From NCBI GenBank assembly GCA_902784785.1, contig CACZWF010000004.1, forward strand, positions 1-44,883: a stretch of DNA of 44,883 bases. Direction: 5' to 3'. Under the pieces are notes generated by a model. The model had not been told where the DNA came from. It was given only the letters and a program-made list of their open reading frames with translations, and did no database searches. Shown piece after piece: positions 1-9,300 of the stretch (its first letter is position 1; every line of letters starts with the position of its first letter). A program made the position numbers and the translations under genes. The DNA is from an uncultured Bacteroidia bacterium (lineage in GTDB: Bacteria; Bacteroidota; Bacteroidia; Bacteroidales; UBA932).

Positions 1-1171
1 GAGAGGTACCCAGCGCCATAATGACGGTCTCTGCCGGAATCTCAAACTCGGAACCGGGGATGACCTGCGGGCTGCGGCGACCGCTCTCATCGGGCTCGCC
101 CAACTCCATCTTCACGCACTTGACCGCGCGGACGCAGCCGTTCTCGTCACCCAGGATTTCCACGGGATTGGTCAGCATATTGAAGACGATGCCTTCCTCG
201 ATGGCGTGGTGCACTTCCTCGCGACGGGCAGGAAGTTCCTTCTCGGTACGACGATAGACGATATGGGTCGCGGCGCCCAGACGAAGGGCGGTACGGGCCG
301 CATCCATCGCGACATTGCCGCCACCCACCACGATGGCCTGCTTGCCGGCCCGGATGGGCGTGAGGTAATCCTCGCGGAAGGCCTTCATCAGGTTGTTGCG
401 GGTCAGGAATTCGTTGGCGGAGAACACACCGTTGAGGTTCTCACCGGGGATGCCCATGAAACGGGGAAGACCGGCGCCGGTACCCACGAAAACGGCCTTG
501 AAACCTTCGTTGTCGAAAAGTTGGTCGATGGTGACGGTACGGCCGATGACCACGTCCGTTTCAAACTTGACACCCAGGGCGCGCACGGCCTCGATTTCGC
601 GGGCCAGCACCTTGTCCTTGGGCAGACGGAACTCGGGAATACCGTATTGGAGCACACCGCCGAGTTTGTGCAAGGCCTCGAAAATCGTCACATCATAGCC
701 CCACTTGGCAAGGTCGCTGGCGCAAGCCAGACCGGCCGGGCCGCTACCCACGACGGCGACTTTGATGCCGTTGGCCGGAGCGATGACCGCCTCGGCGGTG
801 GAATGGTCGGCGACAAAGCGCTCGAGTTGACCGATGGCCACGCTTTCGCCCTTGATGCCGAGGATGCAACTCCCCTCGCACTGGCTCTCCTGCGGACAGA
901 CACGGCCGCAGACGGCGGGCAGGGAAGAATCCTGGGCGATGATGGAGGCGGCTCCCTTGACATCTCCCTCGAGCACCTTGGCGATGAATTCGGGAATGTT
1001 GATGTTCACCGGGCAGGCACCCACGCAACGGGGGTTCTTGCAGTGCAAGCAACGGGAGGCTTCCAACTGGGCCTCTTCCAGATTGAAGCCGTAGCAGACT
1101 TCGTCAAAATTGGTGGCGCGCACGAGCGGTTCCTGCTCGCGGGCCTTGGTTCTTGCTATTTTGTTTGCCAT
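1..1171 (-). CDS. nfnB: NfnB-like / NADPH-dependent glutamate synthase small-subunit family flavoprotein (partial)
   Basis: About 390 residues are present; the C-terminus runs off the window. The translation opens MANKIARTKAREQEPLVRA, followed by an N-terminal Fe-S domain with cysteine clusters CLHCKNPRCVGACP and CGRVCPQESQCEGSC. A Rossmann FAD motif VAVVGSGPAGLACASDL and a second dinucleotide fold AIVVGGGNVAMDAARTALRLGA come next. This is the architecture of the GltD/NfnB family. The immediate upstream gene is an NfnA-type FAD/[2Fe-2S] subunit (9-bp gap), so the best call is the large subunit of NADH-dependent ferredoxin:NADP+ oxidoreductase, which couples NADH, ferredoxin and NADPH by flavin electron bifurcation. 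Glutamate synthase small subunit is the alternative name, but no large glutamate synthase subunit is seen here. Start chosen at the ATG right after nfnA. Confidence 0.88.
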   Translation of the reverse strand, partial: MANKIARTKAREQEPLVRATNFDEVCYGFNLEEAQLEASRCLHCKNPRCVGACPVNINIPEFIAKVLEGDVKGAASIIAQDSSLPAVCGRVCPQESQCEGSCILGIKGESVAIGQLERFVADHSTAEAVIAPANGIKVAVVGSGPAGLACASDLAKWGYDVTIFEALHKLGGVLQYGIPEFRLPKDKVLAREIEAVRALGVKFETDVVIGRTVTIDQLFDNEGFKAVFVGTGAGLPRFMGIPGENLNGVFSANEFLTRNNLMKAFREDYLTPIRAGKQAIVVGGGNVAMDAARTALRLGAATHIVYRRTEKELPARREEVHHAIEEGIVFNMLTNPVEILGDENGCVRAVKCVKMELGEPDESGRRSPQVIPGSEFEIPAETVIMALGTS

Positions 1172-1180
1172 AATCTTCGC

Positions 1181-2041
1181 TTATTTACCTCTGCCGATGC
1201 GGCATACGTGATTTTCCTTCGCCTCTTTCTCTTCCGTCAAATACATTCTCTGACGACGCATTGCCTCGTCGAAATCCACCAGATAGCCATCGAATTCAGG
1301 GCCCTCGACGCAAGCGAAACGGGTCTTGCCGCCCACGCTCACACGGCAGGCGCCACACATGCCGGTACCGTCCACCATCAAGGTATTGAGGCTGACGGTG
1401 ATGGGAATGTTGAGTTTCTTGGCCGTCAGGGTGGCGAATTTCATCATGATCATAGGACCGATGGCCACGCAGCGCGTGTACTGTTTTCCTTCCGCGACCA
1501 GTTTCTCCAGCATCGCGGTACCCACGCCGTGGAAACCGGCGGAACCGTCGTCCGTGCAGAGATAGAGGTTGTCGCAGGCGGTCTCCATCTTATCGGTGTA
1601 GATGAAGAGGTCTTTGTTGCGGGCGCCGATGATCACGTCCACCTTCACGCCGCGCTCGTGCAGCCATTTGGCCTGGGGATAGACGGGAGCCGTTCCCACA
1701 CCGCCGGCGATGAACACATAGTGCTGGCGGGCCAGTTCTTCGGGAGACATTTCCACAAAATCGGAGGGGATGCCCAGCGGGCCTACCACATCGGCGAAGG
1801 CCTCGCCCGGCTCGAAGGAAACGATGTCGTTGGAGGAGGCTCCAATCATCTGGGTAACGATGGTCACCGTTCCTTTTTCCGCATCATAATCACTGATGGT
1901 GAGCGGAATACGCTCGCCCTTCTCATCCGCCCGGACAATCAGGAACTGTCCCGGTTGCGCCGCCCTCGCCAGCCTTTCGGCCTTGACATCCATTTCGCAG
2001 ATGTTCGAGGTCAGCATCTTTTTTGTTACAATTTCAAACAT
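1181..2041 (-). CDS. nfnA: NfnA-like sulfide/dihydroorotate dehydrogenase-like FAD/NAD-binding subunit
   Basis: 286 aa. An N-terminal FAD-binding barrel carries RIPLTISD (about residues 44-51). The NAD(H)-binding fold has GGVGTAPVYPQ (113-123), and the C-terminal [2Fe-2S] site reads DGTGMCGACRV...FAC with Cys229, Cys232, Cys244 and Asp224. In the NfnAB family this cluster is held by three Cys and one Asp, and Asp224 occupies the expected place. Length matches the family (about 280 aa). The protein should pair with the downstream gene to form cytoplasmic NfnAB, balancing NADH, NADPH and reduced ferredoxin in an anaerobe. It follows the HMA-domain gene by 15 bp, so it may be read from the TonB-receptor promoter. 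No separate promoter is clear. Confidence 0.9.
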   Translation of the reverse strand: MFEIVTKKMLTSNICEMDVKAERLARAAQPGQFLIVRADEKGERIPLTISDYDAEKGTVTIVTQMIGASSNDIVSFEPGEAFADVVGPLGIPSDFVEMSPEELARQHYVFIAGGVGTAPVYPQAKWLHERGVKVDVIIGARNKDLFIYTDKMETACDNLYLCTDDGSAGFHGVGTAMLEKLVAEGKQYTRCVAIGPMIMMKFATLTAKKLNIPITVSLNTLMVDGTGMCGACRVSVGGKTRFACVEGPEFDGYLVDFDEAMRRQRMYLTEEKEAKENHVCRIGRGK

Positions 2042-2056
2042 AATGATATAGGTTGG

Positions 2057-2305
2057 TTATTTTGTTTCTTTCACTTTGTAGCCCAGTTTCTCGATGGCCT
2101 TCGTCAGCGTGGCGACATCCGTTTTCGTACTGTCGTACTGGATATACACCGTCTTCTCCGGCACATTGACTTTAAGGTCCTTCACGCCCTTCTCAAAGAC
2201 AATGTTGTCTTCGATTTTCTGCGCGCATTTCTGGCAATGAATATCCGTGACAAAGGTCACGTTGGAAAAAGCGGCCAGCAAGGCCAGGGTAATCAACAGT
2301 TTCAT
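2057..2305 (-). CDS. secreted heavy-metal-associated (HMA) domain protein
   Basis: 82 aa. A short hydrophobic signal segment (MKLLITLALLAAFSNV) is followed by a single ferredoxin-like HMA domain with the metal-binding pair CQKC (Cys24, Cys27), ending EKLGYKV as in CopZ/MerP/Atx1-type domains. The export signal suggests it binds Cu+ or another soft metal in the periplasm. The gene begins 7 bp after the TonB-dependent receptor stop, so the two are almost certainly co-transcribed. Receptor plus HMA protein is a recurring Bacteroidota pairing, which points to metal uptake or handling. The metal itself cannot be read from sequence. Confidence 0.85.
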   Translation of the reverse strand: MKLLITLALLAAFSNVTFVTDIHCQKCAQKIEDNIVFEKGVKDLKVNVPEKTVYIQYDSTKTDVATLTKAIEKLGYKVKETK

Positions 2306-2312
2306 ATTTCTT

Positions 2313-4439
2313 CTAAGTTGTTTTCCATAAAGTAATCCGTACGCCCGCGTAGACTTTGATGCCCATCAGCGGTCCCCACACGCAACTGGCGTCGAAGTCG
2401 GGCAGCGAGGTGTCCACCGAACCATCCGCCCTCCGGGTACCCAGAATCACGTGTTTTTGGGTAAAATTCGTCAAGTTTTCGCCGCCCAGATAGACGTCGC
2501 AGCCCTTGAAGCGGCGCGTCACCTGCAGGTACAGCATCGGATAGACCGGAGTGCGGCCATTCGGATACAGAAGATTTCCGTTGGCATCCGTCAGTTTCGT
2601 CATAAAATCATACACCCGCGCGGAACCGTTGAGCGAGGCGGTGAAATCGAATATCCACTTGCGCAGGTGCGTCGCATATTGCAGATTCAGCACGGCTTTG
2701 GCCCTCGAGACCATCGGTTGCTCGCGCAGTTGTCCCCGCCATACCCCCGTCACGCCCGGCAAAGCATAAGTACAGCGTGCATTCGTATAACGGGCGGTCA
2801 AGCTGATGGTGAAACGCTCCACTGGTTCGCAGGAAAAGTCCAGCTGATAATTGTCGGTGAAGGAGCGTCCGTCCGTCAGGCTCTTCAGTTGATAGAGGGA
2901 AATGGTGTTGGTAAAACGTTCGTAATCGACCACCACCTGCTGGGTGAATTGCGTGCGGAAATAATCGAAACTCACGCTTGCTTCCCGGCCGGCGATCGGG
3001 AAATGGACGGTGGCGTTGCCCCCGAAAGTCCAGGCATCCTCCAGCGGATGGCCGGTAAAATCCCAAACCAGCGTCTTGGCCGTAGAGAATACGCCGATAT
3101 GGTCGGTCAGCGGATGGGAATAACGCAGTCCCCGGCCCCCGTTGGCCCGAAGCACCAGTCCCTCGACCGGCTCGTATTTGAGGGTCAGGCGGGGTGAAAG
3201 CTTGAAACCTTTGCCCGCATACCAGTCAGCGTGCAGTCCGGCGATGGCCGTGAATTTTTCCTCGTAATGGAAGGTGTATTCCCCGAACGCGCCGGCATTG
3301 CCCAGACGGCTGTTCTCAAAGGGAACGGTGGCGGAGCGAAGTTGAGAAAAAGCGTCGTAGAAACCGGTCAATCCAACGGTGAAATGATGCATCTCCGCCA
3401 TTTGGTTCTGATAGAGGAGGTTCAAAAAGAGGGATGTCTGCGTCGGAGCGAAGAAGTTGCCGCCGAACCAGGCGTCCATCCGCTGCCAGGTGGCATCCGC
3501 CACGAGAGCGATGTTCTGGCTGTTGTCCTCATTCAAAGGCACGCCCGCTTTCAAATATCCGTTGATATAGGTGTTGGTGATATCCGTTCCCCACTTGGTT
3601 CCCGGCAGGCGTTCCGCACTCTTCTGATAGGCCGGCTGGCCGTCCGCGCCGATTTCACCGCCCCGGCTCCGATGCCACAACGCCTTTCCGCCGAACCGCA
3701 CCTGGACCCCGCTGGGCGCATAGTAGAGCCAGCGGTTCGACAAACTGAACATCGTCTGGAGCGGATCGTCCATAAAGAAGTCCTTGTTGTGGTCCATGCT
3801 GTAGAAATTGCCGGACGCGTGCCCCAAAATGGCCGTACTCCACTGGTCGTTCAACTGCAAGGATGAAGCAACATTCAAGTCCGCCTTGGTGTCGCTCATC
3901 ACGGAGGCATTCACAAAGAGAGGTTTTTCATCCGTGGGTTTGCGGTGCTCCATATTGATCAGCCCCGTGACACCCTCCAGGCCGTTGATGACCGAAGAGG
4001 CGCCTTTCGCAATCTGTATGCTTTCCAGCCACTGACCGGGAATATAGGACAGGCCGAAGGGAGCTCCGAGACCACGCATCACCGGACGGTTCTCATCCAG
4101 CATCTGGGTGTAGATACCGCTCAGGCCGAGCAAACGGATCTGGCGGGCGCCGGTCACCGCGTCGCTGTAACCCACCGTCACGCTGGCCGAATTTTCAAAA
4201 CTCTCCGCCAGGTTGCAGCAGGCCATCTTGCACAGGCCGGAAGCCGAAATGACCTCGGTCCGCAAATCCGAGCGCTTGGAAATGAAATTCCCGCCCGTCG
4301 CGCTGACCGTCACAGCCTCCGACAACGAATCCGTACGGTCGCGGTACAACCCGGTGGTATCGGGTTGTTCGGCAGCCGCCATCGGGAACACCGACAGGAG
4401 CGTCAGCAGCAGCAAACAATATGAGCGGACTTTCAGCAT
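2313..4439 (-). CDS. TonB-dependent outer-membrane receptor, putative metal transporter
   Basis: 708 aa from the ATG at 4439. A TTG five codons upstream would give 713 aa but falls in the -7 box, so ATG is preferred. The signal peptide (MLKVRSYCLLLLTLLSVFPMAAA) precedes a plug domain with LSEAVTVSATGG, NLAESFENSASVTVGYSDA and RQIRLLGLSGIYTQMLDENRPVMRG. IPGQWLESIQIAKGASSVINGLEGVTGLIN is a typical plug end, and a 22-strand-type barrel follows to the C-terminus. The carboxypeptidase-regulatory-like domain common at the N-terminus of Bacteroidota receptors is absent. The downstream HMA protein suggests a metal or metallophore substrate; this is inference. Confidence 0.9.
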   Translation of the reverse strand: MLKVRSYCLLLLTLLSVFPMAAAEQPDTTGLYRDRTDSLSEAVTVSATGGNFISKRSDLRTEVISASGLCKMACCNLAESFENSASVTVGYSDAVTGARQIRLLGLSGIYTQMLDENRPVMRGLGAPFGLSYIPGQWLESIQIAKGASSVINGLEGVTGLINMEHRKPTDEKPLFVNASVMSDTKADLNVASSLQLNDQWSTAILGHASGNFYSMDHNKDFFMDDPLQTMFSLSNRWLYYAPSGVQVRFGGKALWHRSRGGEIGADGQPAYQKSAERLPGTKWGTDITNTYINGYLKAGVPLNEDNSQNIALVADATWQRMDAWFGGNFFAPTQTSLFLNLLYQNQMAEMHHFTVGLTGFYDAFSQLRSATVPFENSRLGNAGAFGEYTFHYEEKFTAIAGLHADWYAGKGFKLSPRLTLKYEPVEGLVLRANGGRGLRYSHPLTDHIGVFSTAKTLVWDFTGHPLEDAWTFGGNATVHFPIAGREASVSFDYFRTQFTQQVVVDYERFTNTISLYQLKSLTDGRSFTDNYQLDFSCEPVERFTISLTARYTNARCTYALPGVTGVWRGQLREQPMVSRAKAVLNLQYATHLRKWIFDFTASLNGSARVYDFMTKLTDANGNLLYPNGRTPVYPMLYLQVTRRFKGCDVYLGGENLTNFTQKHVILGTRRADGSVDTSLPDFDASCVWGPLMGIKVYAGVRITLWKTT

Positions 4440-4448
4440 ATTTTTAAC

Positions 4449-4479
4449 TTGCAAAGATAACGAAATTTACCTACTTTTG
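4449..4479 (+). promoter_or_regulatory. predicted promoter of sppA
   Basis: Bacteroidota-type promoter: TTG (4449-4451), 20-bp spacer, then -7 box TACTTTTG (4472-4479) matching TAnnTTTG. It lies 29 bp before the sppA ATG, giving a predicted leader of roughly 20 nt. Confidence 0.6.
4452..4459 (-). promoter_or_regulatory. predicted -7 box of the TonB receptor operon
   Basis: On the minus strand this reads TATCTTTG (TAnnTTTG), 12 bp before the ATG at 4439. A clear -33 TTTG is not seen at the usual spacing. The box directly abuts the -33 element of the divergent sppA promoter. Confidence 0.5.
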
Positions 4480-4508
4480 TATCGATTTTGCGTATAGACT
4501 TAATTTAA

Positions 4509-6308
4509 ATGAATATGAAAAAGTTTTTCAGAACGTTTTTTGCCGTCTTTCTCAGCAGTATTCTCTGCTTTTTTGTGTGTTTTTTCCTCGTGATGGGCAT
4601 CATCGGATCGTTGAGCAGTCCGCAGGAACCGGTGATGCCGGAAAAAGCCGTCCTGCACATCAATATGGAAGATATTGTTCTGGCCGAACAGACCGTGGAA
4701 AACCCTTTTGGCGCCTTGGCAGGAGATGAAGTCGAGAATAAACTGGGCATTCTGAGCGCCGTGCAGGCTATCAACCTCGCCGCGACCGACCCACAGGTGG
4801 CGTTCATCTACCTCAAACCCGACTACACCGCCGCCGGAACGGCCCATATCGAGGAACTTCGGGCCGCCCTGGAAAACTTCAAAAAATCCTGCGACAAGCC
4901 CATTATCGCTTGGATGGAAATGCCGGGCAACGTCGCCTACTACCTGGGCAGCGTGGCCGATGAAATCTGTATGACCTCGGCCAAAGGCGCCGGCAACCGC
5001 ATCACCGGTCTGTACAGCCAGCAACTATTCTTCAAAGATCTTTTGGACAAACTGGGCGTCAATGTCCAGCTTATCCGTCACGGCAAATACAAATCCGCCG
5101 GCGAACCCTTCATCCGCAATTCGATGAGCCCCGCCAACCGCCAACAGCTCGAAGCGGCCGTGGGAAGCGTTTGGAACGCCTGGTGCGCGCAAATCTGCGC
5201 CAGCCGCAACCTTTCTGAAGACAAACTCAACCGCCTGATCGACCAGCTCAGCCTCAACTTCCCGGAAGATATGCTGCGGGAAGGGCTGGTGGACACCCTG
5301 GTCAGCAAGGAAGAAATGGACGCCAAACTCTGCGCCTTGTACGGCTGTCAGGACCGCGACGAAATTCAAGCCATTTCGCTGGCCAACTATGCCAAAATCA
5401 AGGTTCAGCCCAATTATAAAGCCAAGGAGAAAATCGCCATCATTTATGCCGACGGCGATATCGTGGAAGAAGCCCCGAAACGCTCGATGGATCCCGCCAT
5501 CGTGGGAACGGATTTCGCCAAACTGGTCAGCGCCGTGCGGAAGGACGCCGATGTGAAAGCCGTCGTGCTGCGCGTCAACTCCCCAGGCGGTTCCGTGCTG
5601 GCGGCCGACAAAGTGCGCGCGGAAATCGAACTCCTCTGTCAGGAAAAACCGGTGGTCGCTTCCTTCGGCAACTACGCCGCTTCGGGCGGTTACTGGATTT
5701 CGGCCGGCTGCCGCAAGATTTACACCAACAAATCCACCCTCACCGGCTCCATCGGCGTGTTCAGCATCATTCCCGATTTCAGCAAGACCGCCAAGAACCT
5801 CGCCCATCTGGGCGTGGAGACGGTCCGCACCCATAAGCACAGCGACATCTATGGGGCGATGCGTCCGCTGGATGCTCAAGAGCTGGCCTATATGCAGGCC
5901 TCCGTCGAAGACATCTATGACGGTTTCACCGGCATCGTCGCCCAAGGCCGCGGTTTGGAAAAGAAGTATGTGGACGAAATCGCCCAGGGCCGCGTCTGGT
6001 CCGGCACGGAGTCGCTCGGCATCAAACTGACCGATGAATACGGCACGCTGGAAGACGCTTTGCAATACGCCGCCTCCATCGCCAACGGCGACAATGGCAG
6101 CGACTTGAGCCTGTGGCAGGTGGTCGCCTATCCCGAACCCGCCGATATGCTGACAATGGTCGCCAGTATGTTGCAAAGTGCACCCGCCGAGGAAGAAATT
6201 TTGGCCGGCACCCCGTTCCAAGGAGCCTTCCGCCAGTTGCGTTCGCTCAAAGAAAGCGACTACGGCAAAGCCTACGCCCGCCTGCCCTACGAAATCGTCA
6301 TCCGCTAA
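4509..6308 (+). CDS. sppA: signal peptide peptidase SppA, 67K type
   Basis: 599 aa, the usual length of the long (tandem-domain) SppA. One N-terminal membrane anchor (about residues 6-33) leaves the enzyme on the periplasmic face. SppA cleaves leftover signal peptides in the membrane using a Ser-Lys dyad. The general-base lysine is expected in GKYKSAGEPF (Lys195) in the N-terminal domain, and the nucleophile in NYAASGGYW (Ser392) in the C-terminal domain; TGSIGVF follows. Both motifs are intact. The gene is divergent from the TonB receptor and 12 bp upstream of a giant lipoprotein gene, which may be co-transcribed. A second ATG lies two codons inside. Confidence 0.95.
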   Translation: MNMKKFFRTFFAVFLSSILCFFVCFFLVMGIIGSLSSPQEPVMPEKAVLHINMEDIVLAEQTVENPFGALAGDEVENKLGILSAVQAINLAATDPQVAFIYLKPDYTAAGTAHIEELRAALENFKKSCDKPIIAWMEMPGNVAYYLGSVADEICMTSAKGAGNRITGLYSQQLFFKDLLDKLGVNVQLIRHGKYKSAGEPFIRNSMSPANRQQLEAAVGSVWNAWCAQICASRNLSEDKLNRLIDQLSLNFPEDMLREGLVDTLVSKEEMDAKLCALYGCQDRDEIQAISLANYAKIKVQPNYKAKEKIAIIYADGDIVEEAPKRSMDPAIVGTDFAKLVSAVRKDADVKAVVLRVNSPGGSVLAADKVRAEIELLCQEKPVVASFGNYAASGGYWISAGCRKIYTNKSTLTGSIGVFSIIPDFSKTAKNLAHLGVETVRTHKHSDIYGAMRPLDAQELAYMQASVEDIYDGFTGIVAQGRGLEKKYVDEIAQGRVWSGTESLGIKLTDEYGTLEDALQYAASIANGDNGSDLSLWQVVAYPEPADMLTMVASMLQSAPAEEEILAGTPFQGAFRQLRSLKESDYGKAYARLPYEIVIR

Positions 6309-6320
6309 AAATTTGATAAT

Positions 6321-9300
6321 ATGAAAAGGTCAAAATCCCGGGAGATTTACGTTATGCCTAAATCTAAAATCATCAAAATGTCGTCCGGCAGCCCTATTCT
6401 TTCCGGCTCCAATGAGAAAATCACTGGGGAGGACCTGACTATGATGGGCCAATTATCGGATATCCCGTTCACCATGATTGTCCTCGTGGCTTTAATGTTG
6501 TTCTCTTCCTGCTCGCTGAAAGAAGATCGGAAGGATAATTCCCAATTGCGGCCGGGTAAGGAATGGGTGTTCGAAGCGACGACGGAGGGCGACACCAAGA
6601 CCGTTGTCCAAAGCGACGGGGCCAGCGTGTGGTGGAGCGCACGTGAGGAGATCAACGTGTTCTACGCAGGCCAGGAAAATGCCAAGTTCGTTTCCCAGAA
6701 TGACGAACCGGTCGAGAAGGCCCGTTTCAAAGGGACGCTGGAATATTTCTCCGGTGATACGGAAGGGAATACGGCTCCCGTCATCTGGGCCGTGTATCCT
6801 TATAGCGCCGAGAACAGTTCGGACGGCGAGAGTGTGACGACCAGTCTGTCCTCCCGCCAGACAGCTTGCGCGGAATCTTTTGCCGACAAGCAGTGGCTGA
6901 CCCTCGCACGCGCGGAGAATATGTTCCTTTCCTTCCGCGCCGTATGCGCCGGTTTTCGCTTCTCCGTCACGAAAGAAGGCGTAAAAACGGTGACTTTCCA
7001 AGGTAACAATGACGAGGTACTGGCCGGAAAGGTGAAGTTGAGAATGGATGGAAACAATTGTCCCGTCATTCTCGATACGATGACCCGGGAGAAAAAAATC
7101 ACGTTATCCGCCCCTGCCGGCCAGACACTGCAGCCGGGGACATTATATTATATGACTTTCTTCCCGACGAATTTCACAAACGGCTTTACGGTAACCCTCA
7201 AGACCTCGACCCAGCAGGCTACCGTCGTTTACAGCCAGGCGAAGGACTTCAAACGCACGGAGGTACACAGAGGAGTAGACTTTGACAAAGATGCGGAATA
7301 TACCGACATCCCGGAAGAGCCTTTTGCTGGCGGAACCGGCACGTCCACCGATCCGTATCTCATCGCCAATGAGCACCATCTCGAAAGTATGATGAAACTC
7401 TACCGGGACTCCGACGCTCCCGCCGACAAGAACTCGTTCAAATACTGGTTCAAGATGACGGACAATGTCAATGCGACCTCCATCGCGTGGACCCCGATCA
7501 ACAACAGCGACAGTTTCTACAAGGCCATTGACTTCGACGGAGGCGGCTACACCATCAGCGGACTTACCTGCAGCGGCACCTATGCCAGTTTTGCCGGCGT
7601 CCTATATGGTTCCGTCCGCAACGTCACCTTTGACGGAGCCGTCATCGGCGGCACGACCAAGAAAGGCGTCGTAGCCGGTTTCCTGGGCGCCGAGGGTCTT
7701 CCCGCGTCTTGCGACCATGTCATCGTCAAGAACTCCACGGTCTCCGGCGGAAGTTACTGCGGCGGTTTCGCCGGACACGTCCGTACTATCGGCAGCGTGA
7801 CGAACTGCTCCGTGCAGAACTCCACGGTCACGAGCACCAGCGGCCACGTGGGAGGTTTCGCCGCCTATGCGGACATTCTCGGTACCGACAAGTATGAGGT
7901 GCCTGTCCGTTTTGTCAATTGCCACGTGGTGGATGTGACCGTCAATCAGGACTACGCCACCACGAGCGACGCCTTGTTTACCGGCGGATTCATGGCCTGC
8001 GCCAATACGGGTGTAGGATTTAACGGCTGTACGGTCAAGGCGACCGTCTTGGCGACGAAGGCCGCGATCAAGGATGTGGGCGGTTTCATCGGCCGCACCA
8101 GTTACGCCTGCCCGACGTTCAAGGACTGCCAGGTGCTGGCGGGCTCTTCGGTCACCGCCATGGGCGCCCATGTGGGCGGCTTCGTCGGGTATTCGATGGT
8201 GGCGGCTTCCTACACCGACTGTTCCAGCGCCGCAACGGTCAGCAATTCTTCGGAAGATACTGGCGGTTTCGCGGGTTATTCCGAAGGCTCGTCGACCTAT
8301 ACGAACTGCTCTGCCAGCGGCAATGTATCCGGTAACAAACACGTAGGCGGATTTGTTGGAACGGCTGAGAATTCCGGCTTCACGGGTTGTTTCTATACGA
8401 CGGGAACTGTGACGGAGAACGCGAGCGGAAAGTCCCAGAGCGGCGGTTTCTGCGGCTATGCGACAACGGGTGTTTCCTTCCGCGGCTGCGCTGTCAAGAA
8501 TGCCACTTTCGTCTCCAACGCGGGCATCTATGTGGGTGGTTTTATCGGACAACACGGCTATAGCTACACTGGCGGCAACAATGTCGTTGCGACGCAGTGT
8601 CGCGTGGAGGGTACCTCCGTGACCGGCAGCACCAATTGCGGCGGCTTCGTAGGCGTTCAGTATGACCTTATCTCCAACAGCTATGTTTCCGGCGGCAGCG
8701 TGACGGCCAAGAACGCCCACTGCGGCGGGTTCAGCGGCTTTGTCCAGAACGGCAACCTCCAGCATTGTTATACTACGACGACCGTGGAAGGCGGCGCATA
8801 CGCGCAAGTCGGCGGTTTCGCGGGCATCACCTATGCCACGAATATTTCCTACTGCTATGCGGCGGGTACCGTGAACGCCTCCGGCTCAGACAGGGGCGCT
8901 TTCATCGGCCAGTGCGCACAGCAGTCGGGTGTGGCGGATGTGTCCTACTGCATCGGCTGGAATGCCTCGCTTCCTTTGTACGGGACCAACACCGTCGGAG
9001 CCACATTTACCAATTGCTACTGCGGCACAGAAGGGACGGTCTCTTCGCAAGCCACCGCCTTGAGTTGGCCTGCGGCCATCTGGGATTTGAGCGGAAGCCT
9101 GCCCGTTCTTTTGGATACGCCCCTGCGCATCAACGCCATCTTTGTCGGCGACAGCATCACCTGGCAGTGGGCCGTTACTTCCCGGACGGACGACAAGAGC
9201 AATATCAAAATCAGCCTCGACCCGCTTCCTTCCTATATGAGCATCAGCGGCGACAAAGTCACCACCCGCTTCCATCCGAGCTTCTTTACCGCCAACGGCT

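Noticed and set aside
206..2335. 709-aa open frame on the plus strand
   Set aside because: It is antisense to nfnB, nfnA and the HMA gene, which have complete conserved motifs. His/Gly/Asp-rich composition is typical of a shadow frame in GC-rich DNA.
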